This document shows positions 60,545 through 64,000 of a stretch of 64,000 nucleotides of DNA, in pieces. Each line of letters starts with the position of its first letter. Position 1 is the first letter of the stretch. The notes under the pieces are model-generated. The model ran no database searches and was not told where the DNA came from. It saw only the letters and a program-made list of their open reading frames with translations. The DNA comes from Nocardioides soli. Lineage in GTDB: Bacteria; Actinomycetota; Actinomycetes; Propionibacteriales; Nocardioidaceae. The stretch covers positions 1,550,001 to 1,614,000 of the forward strand of contig NZ_JACHWR010000002.1 in NCBI RefSeq assembly GCF_014191495.1. Direction: 5' to 3'. The position numbers were made by a program, and so were the translations under genes.

Positions 60545-60583
60545 CCCGGCGTCGCCGGGGACCACGGGCACGCGATGGTCCCC
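60545..60583 (-). terminator. Overlapping hairpins after the nitrobindin-like gene
   Basis: CCCGGCG-T-CGCCGGG (60545-60559) and GGGGACCA/TGGTCCCC (60557-60564 with 60576-60583) overlap and cannot form together. They lie 26 bp past the stop of the nitrobindin-like gene (60609) and may terminate its transcript. Confidence 0.5.
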
Positions 60584-60608
60584 GCCCGGCCCGTGCGCGA
60601 GCGAGGAC

Positions 60609-61244
60609 TCAGCCCAGCACGGCGCTCGGGTGGTACCGCCGGACCCGGCGCAGCGTGTTCTGGTCGGTGTGGTGCATCTCCGCGCCCGTGGTGGCGAGCC
60701 GGAGCAGCAGGTCCGAGGTGTAGCTGAACGTGTCGTCGTCCTCGAAGGTGAAGGCGCTGGTGAAGTCCTTGATCTCCGCGCGCTCCATCAGGTACCGGTT
60801 CTGGAGGATGCCGTACGACGGGTCGCCGGGCTTGGCGTCGAACCGGAGGACCCGGTCGCCCGGCCGGGCGTCGCTGCCGGCGAGGATCGCGATCCCGCGG
60901 CCGAAGACGACGTTGCGGATGACCTGGCCGTGGGCCTTGTCCCACAGCAGGAAGCCGATCTCGTCGTGGAAGGGGTCCATCGCCTCCTCGCCGTGTCGCC
61001 ACGCCGTCATGGAGTAGCTCAGCCCCCAGAGGACCTGCTGGCCGTTCTCCTGGATCGGGATCGGCTTGAAGGTGGCCTGCTCGAAGTAGGACGTGTGGCC
61101 GGTCTCGTCGTCCTGGTTGTGGTACGACAGGTCGACGCCGACGTCGCCCTCCCACTCGCCGACCAGCGGGGTCAGCGGCCCCAGCTTCTGCGGGCCTCGG
61201 ACGCCGGCGTGGTCGAGGGCCGGGCTGCTGACGGTCGTGCTCAT
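60609..61244 (-). CDS. Nitrobindin-like heme-binding beta-barrel protein
   Basis: 211 residues of the FABP/THAP4-type family: LGPLTPLVGEWEGDVGVDLSY (GxWxGxG-like start), YFEQATFKPIPIQENGQQVLWGLSYSMTAW and FHDEIGFLLWDKAHGQVIRNVVFGRGIAILAG. Nitrobindins are ferric heme proteins that handle NO/peroxynitrite. The C-terminal His expected as heme ligand may be in TGAEMHHTDQNTLRR. The ATG at 61244 has GGAG. Upstream is a triple 12-bp repeat and a set of AACTCTTG half-sites, suggesting control by the adjacent MarR protein. Confidence 0.75.
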   Translation of the reverse strand: MSTTVSSPALDHAGVRGPQKLGPLTPLVGEWEGDVGVDLSYHNQDDETGHTSYFEQATFKPIPIQENGQQVLWGLSYSMTAWRHGEEAMDPFHDEIGFLLWDKAHGQVIRNVVFGRGIAILAGSDARPGDRVLRFDAKPGDPSYGILQNRYLMERAEIKDFTSAFTFEDDDTFSYTSDLLLRLATTGAEMHHTDQNTLRRVRRYHPSAVLG

Positions 61245-61259
61245 GTGCGTCTCCGCTCG

Positions 61260-61295
61260 ATGGTGGGGCGAATGGTGGGGCGAATGGTGGGGCGA
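61260..61295. repeat. Three perfect 12-bp tandem repeats
   Basis: ATGGTGGGGCGA three times in a row (61260-61271, 61272-61283, 61284-61295), 16 bp upstream of the nitrobindin-like start, in its leader. Non-coding. Could vary in number by slippage and shift the spacing of promoter and start. Confidence 0.9.
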
Positions 61296-61361
61296 TGCGT
61301 CGTGGTCCGGGCGCGACCGCCCGGCGGGCCCGGGGCGGGCGGTGTCGCATGGCCCCACCCG

Positions 61362-61433
61362 AACTCTTGAACCAGTCCAGTTCACCTTCGCGCAAACTCT
61401 TGCAGGAAGCAAGAGTTGTGACACGCAAGACTT
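61362..61433. promoter_or_regulatory. MarR-type operator cluster upstream of the nitrobindin-like gene
   Basis: AACTCTTGC-AGGAA-GCAAGAGTT (61395-61417) is a perfect 9-bp inverted repeat. Further half-sites: AACTCTTG at 61362-61369 (33 bp, three helical turns, upstream) and GCAAGACTT at 61425-61433. A related AACTCTT is at 62028 in the MarR/MFS divergent promoter. The pattern is typical of MarR operators. Confidence 0.6.
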
Positions 61434-61485
61434 CGGCCTCGCTCCGCCGACGGGCGCCGACGGGCGAGGCGCGGCCTCGCGCGGG

Positions 61486-61962
61486 TCACAGCGGCAGGTG
61501 CGGGTGCGGCTCGACGGCGCCGGTCTCGGCCAGGAGGTCGTGCAGCTTCGTCAGCGCGGCCGCGCAGGCGGCCCGCTCCGCCGGCTCGAGCCGGTCCAGC
61601 GCCTGGCTGAGCGACCGGCGGCGCTGCGTCGTCACCTGCCGGACCACGCGACGCCCCGCGTCGGTCAGCTCGAGCGTGACGACGCTGCGGTGGCCCGGGT
61701 CCGCGCCGCGGACCAGGTGCCCGGAGGCGTGCAGCCGATCGGCCAGCCGGGTCACCGAGGAGCCCGCCACCCCGAGCGCCTGCGCGCACCGGGTCGAGCT
61801 CGCGCGACCCAGCTCGTGCAGCACCATCAGCAGGCGGAACTGGGGCAGCGACACCTCGGCGTGCTCCACGCTGCGCAGCGCCAGGCCGACGAGGTCGCGG
61901 GTCGCGGCCTCGAAGGCCACCAGCTCGTCGACAGACGTCTGCGCCGGTCGGCCTGGTCCCAC
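61486..61962 (-). CDS. MarR-family transcriptional regulator
   Basis: 158 residues. Winged HTH: EVSLPQFRLLMVLHELGRASSTRCAQALGVAGSSVTRLADRLHASGHLVRGADPGHRSVVTLELTDAGRRVV, with flanking dimerisation helices. The GTG at 61962 gives the usual MarR length and has a -10-like GATACT just upstream (possibly leaderless); the frame extends to an ATG at 62055, which would add 31 unlikely residues. Divergent from the MFS exporter gene, and upstream of the nitrobindin-like gene. Probably represses both until a ligand binds. Confidence 0.87.
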   Translation of the reverse strand: MGPGRPAQTSVDELVAFEAATRDLVGLALRSVEHAEVSLPQFRLLMVLHELGRASSTRCAQALGVAGSSVTRLADRLHASGHLVRGADPGHRSVVTLELTDAGRRVVRQVTTQRRRSLSQALDRLEPAERAACAAALTKLHDLLAETGAVEPHPHLPL

Positions 61963-62040
61963 GCGGCGAGTATCGCATGAGCCGGAAGATCCGCTCGGTG
62001 TGCTGCATCTCGCGCGCCCACTGTCCGAACTCTTTGAGAC

Positions 62041-62056
62041 GATGCCTTCATGCATC
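62041..62056. promoter_or_regulatory. Small dyad in the MarR/MFS divergent promoter
   Basis: GATGCCTTCATGCATC (GATGC/GCATC arms) directly follows an AACTCTT half-site (62028-62034). Together they may form the operator for the MarR protein; weaker than the site at 61395. Confidence 0.3.
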
Positions 62057-62172
62057 TGATCGAGCCTGTGGGTGTCCCGGACGAAGCGGTCGGACCTTCG
62101 CAGGATCGGTCGGACCCCGGCATCGACCGGACGGGCTCGCGGCGGCGTTCGTCGTCGAGGGCGGCCCGGTGA
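62050..62172 (+). CDS. Possible 40-residue leader ORF before the MFS gene
   Basis: ATG at 62050, 40 residues (MHLIEPVGVPDEAVGPSQ...), ending in a GTGA overlap with the MFS start at 62169. No strong ribosome site and no recognisable homology; Arg/Ser-rich end. The exact stop-start overlap suggests that it may couple translation; equally it may be chance in GC-rich DNA. Confidence 0.3.
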   Translation: MHLIEPVGVPDEAVGPSQDRSDPGIDRTGSRRRSSSRAAR

Positions 62173-64000
62173 CCGCCACGGCCACCGCCACGACTCCCGC
62201 CGCGACCCCGGAGCGATCCCGCCGCTCCGGCCCGATCGTGCTGGTGCTCGCGCTCTGCGGCACGGCGGTCTCGCTGATGCAGACGCTCGTCGTACCGCTG
62301 CTGCCGGACTTCCCGAAGCTGCTGAACACCAGCGCCGACAACGCCTCCTGGCTGGTGACGGTCACGCTGCTCACGAGCGCGGTCGCGACGCCGATCCTGT
62401 CCCGCCTCGCCGACATGCACGGCAAGCGCCGGATGATCGTGGTGTCGCTGCTCGTGCTCCTCGCGGGCTCCCTGCTCGGCGCGGCGAGCGACTCCCTGGT
62501 CGTGCTGATCATCGCCCGGGCGCTGCAGGGCTTCGCCCCGGCGCTGATCCCGATCGGCATCTCCACGATGCGCGACGAGCTGCCGCCGGAGCGGATCGGC
62601 GGAGCGGTCGCGCTGATGAGCGCGACGCTCGCCATCGGCGGGGCGGTCGGGCTCCCGCTCTCGGGCGTGATCTACGAGTCGATCGGCTGGCAGGCGGTCT
62701 TCTGGGGCAGCGTGGTCATGGCTGTGGTCCTGCTCGTGCTGGTGCTGACCGTGGTGCCCGAGTCCACGCTGCGGACCCCCGGCAGCTTCGACTGGCTGGG
62801 CGCCGTGCTGATGTCGGTGGCGCTGACGTCGCTGCTGCTGGGCATCTCCAAGGGCGGCTCGTGGGGCTGGACGTCCCAGTGGACCCTGCTGTCCTTCGTG
62901 GTCGCCGCGCTCGTGTTCGCGCTCTGGGCGCCGTGGGAGCTGCGCACCGGCCAGCCACTGGTCGACCTGCGCACCTCGGTGCGCCGACCCGTGCTGCTGA
63001 CCAACATCGCCGCGCTGCTGGCCGGGTTCGCGATGTTCGCCAACATGCTGGTGGCGGTACAGCAGCTCCAGCTGCCCGTCGTGAGCGGCGTGGGGTTCGG
63101 CCTCGGGGTCACCGAGGCCGGGCTCGCGATGCTGCCCGGCGGTCTGCTGATGGTCCTGATGTCGCCGATCTCGGCGTCGATCACCCGGCGGTTCGGCCCC
63201 CGGACCACCCTGGTCGGCGGACTGCTGGTGACCGGCCTGGGCTACGTCGCCCGGGTGCTGTTCGACGCCTCGGCCCTCCAGCTGCTGATCGGCGTCGCGA
63301 TCGTCTCGATCGGCGTCGTGATGAGCTTCGCGGCGATGCCGGTGCTGATCATGCAGTCGGTGCCGATCACCGAGACCGCGGCGGCCAACGGTCTCAACAC
63401 CGTGGTCCGCTCCATCGGCACCTCGACCTGCTCGGCGACCGTCGCCGCGGTCCTGGCGGCGGGCACCGTCGCCGGCGGCTTCCCGTCGGAGGCGGCGGTG
63501 CACGCGACGAGCTGGCTCGCCGCGGCCGCCGCCTTCCTGGGTGCCGCGGTCGGCTTCTTCGTCCCGGCCCGGATCGCACCCGCCCTGGCGCCGCTGCCCG
63601 CGGCCCGGCCGGGGGAGAGGCCGACGGCCGTCCGTGCCGACGCCGTACGCCGGGCCGACGCCGGCGCCGAGGTCGTGGTCCGCGGTCGGGTGCGGCGCTC
63701 CGACGGCCGGCCGGCCCGGCTGGCGGTCGTGTCGGTGCTCGACCGGAGCGGCCGGCAGGCGGACTGGTCGCGCGCCGACAACGACGGACGCTGGTCGGTC
63801 GTGCTGCCGGGTGCGGGGGAGTACCTCGTCATCTACTCCGCCGAGGGCTGGGCCGCGCGGTCCGAGCTGCGCCAGCTCGCCCCCGAGGTGGTGCCGGAGC
63901 TCGAGGTCGCCGAGCGACTCACCGTGGCCGGGGTGATCTCCCGGGGCGGCTGGCCGATCGAGGACGCGCTGGTCGTGCTCACCGACGCCACGGGCGAGTC
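62169..64000 (+). CDS. MFS exporter (DHA2 type) with C-terminal carboxypeptidase-regulatory-like extension, 3'-truncated
   Basis: At least 610 residues; open through the window end. About 14 membrane helices, with the MFS motif between helices 2 and 3 as SRLADMHGKRRMIV and the antiporter motif C region AIGGAVGLPLSGVIYESIGWQAVFWGS. After the last helix (near residue 475) come two beta-sandwich repeats: AEVVVRGRVRRSDGRPARLAVVSVLDRSGRQ...GRWSVVLPGAGEYLVIYSAEGW, then TVAGVISRGGWPIEDALVVLTDATGES. These are carboxypeptidase regulatory-like (CarboxypepD_reg) domains, uncommon on an MFS. GTG start at 62169, divergent from the MarR gene. Likely drug/proton antiporter; the extension's role is unknown. 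Confidence 0.86.
   Translation, partial: MTATATATTPAATPERSRRSGPIVLVLALCGTAVSLMQTLVVPLLPDFPKLLNTSADNASWLVTVTLLTSAVATPILSRLADMHGKRRMIVVSLLVLLAGSLLGAASDSLVVLIIARALQGFAPALIPIGISTMRDELPPERIGGAVALMSATLAIGGAVGLPLSGVIYESIGWQAVFWGSVVMAVVLLVLVLTVVPESTLRTPGSFDWLGAVLMSVALTSLLLGISKGGSWGWTSQWTLLSFVVAALVFALWAPWELRTGQPLVDLRTSVRRPVLLTNIAALLAGFAMFANMLVAVQQLQLPVVSGVGFGLGVTEAGLAMLPGGLLMVLMSPISASITRRFGPRTTLVGGLLVTGLGYVARVLFDASALQLLIGVAIVSIGVVMSFAAMPVLIMQSVPITETAAANGLNTVVRSIGTSTCSATVAAVLAAGTVAGGFPSEAAVHATSWLAAAAAFLGAAVGFFVPARIAPALAPLPAARPGERPTAVRADAVRRADAGAEVVVRGRVRRSDGRPARLAVVSVLDRSGRQADWSRADNDGRWSVVLPGAGEYLVIYSAEGWAARSELRQLAPEVVPELEVAERLTVAGVISRGGWPIEDALVVLTDATGE

Noticed and set aside
61260..61295. CRISPR-like direct repeats
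   Set aside because: The three 12-bp units are contiguous without spacers and there are no cas genes in the window.
61827..63503. Minus-strand frame of about 550 codons over the MFS gene
   Set aside because: Its product is a His/Gln/Arg/Asp-rich shadow, while the plus strand encodes a clear MFS transporter.

Overview
The window is high-GC DNA with many GTG starts, dense ATGA/GTGA stop-start overlaps and an actinobacterial gene repertoire. It looks like chromosomal DNA of a high-GC actinomycete, most likely a Nocardioidaceae-type soil organism (inference from gene content and composition; no rRNA or other taxonomic marker is present). I saw no tRNA, rRNA, IS element, prophage or CRISPR array. 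The first gene and the last gene are cut by the window edges.

Layout. Positions 1-28.5 kb and 34.7-46.6 kb form a dormancy/hypoxia-type stress island. It holds a DevR/DosR-like response regulator with a DevS/DosS-like GAF-GAF kinase (1580-4091), three tandem universal stress proteins, a CBS-BON protein, an Hsp20, two P-type cation ATPases, two DUF1918 proteins, a DUF1876 protein and a GNAT/acyl-CoA-synthetase fusion. A minus-strand run of ten genes (27170 to 15760) appears to be one operon: DUF1876, PEP synthase, alcohol dehydrogenase, class I aldolase, GAPDH, the three subunits of a pyruvate:ferredoxin oxidoreductase, a GltD-like iron-sulfur flavoprotein and a lipoprotein esterase. Many of these families belong to the DosR dormancy regulon of Mycobacterium tuberculosis. 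A GGGnCC(n)GGnCCC-type dyad recurs about 53-75 bp ahead of many of these genes, which suggests that the local DevRS pair controls them.

Between the two stress blocks (28.7-34.6 kb) lies an electron-transfer module: a DUF2231 membrane protein, a NuoF-like protein fused to a ferredoxin, a ferric-reductase-like membrane cytochrome, an ApbE flavin transferase and a small exported protein. Next to it is an OmpR-type two-component system, and a perfect 7-4-7 direct repeat sits in the promoter. At 34.8-37.1 kb a 2-oxoacid dehydrogenase E1 alpha/beta plus a free lipoyl-domain gene follow; the E1 beta gene has an in-frame amber codon. A MacB-type ABC exporter, an LPG-synthase-like membrane protein and a sulfide:quinone-oxidoreductase-like flavoprotein come next.

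From 46.8 to 53.5 kb there is a tightly coupled copper/extracytoplasmic redox operon: PCu(A)C, DyP peroxidase, DsbA-like, VKOR, CopC and a CopD-CtaG fusion. The rest (53.7-64 kb) is ordinary accessory chromosome: an LLM flavin oxidoreductase, a MalT-type LuxR regulator, a LURP-one protein, an ion channel, DUF1269, a secreted protein, a nitrobindin-like protein, and a MarR repressor divergent from an MFS exporter with an unusual C-terminal extension. Conserved AACTCTTG half-sites link the MarR region to the nitrobindin promoter.
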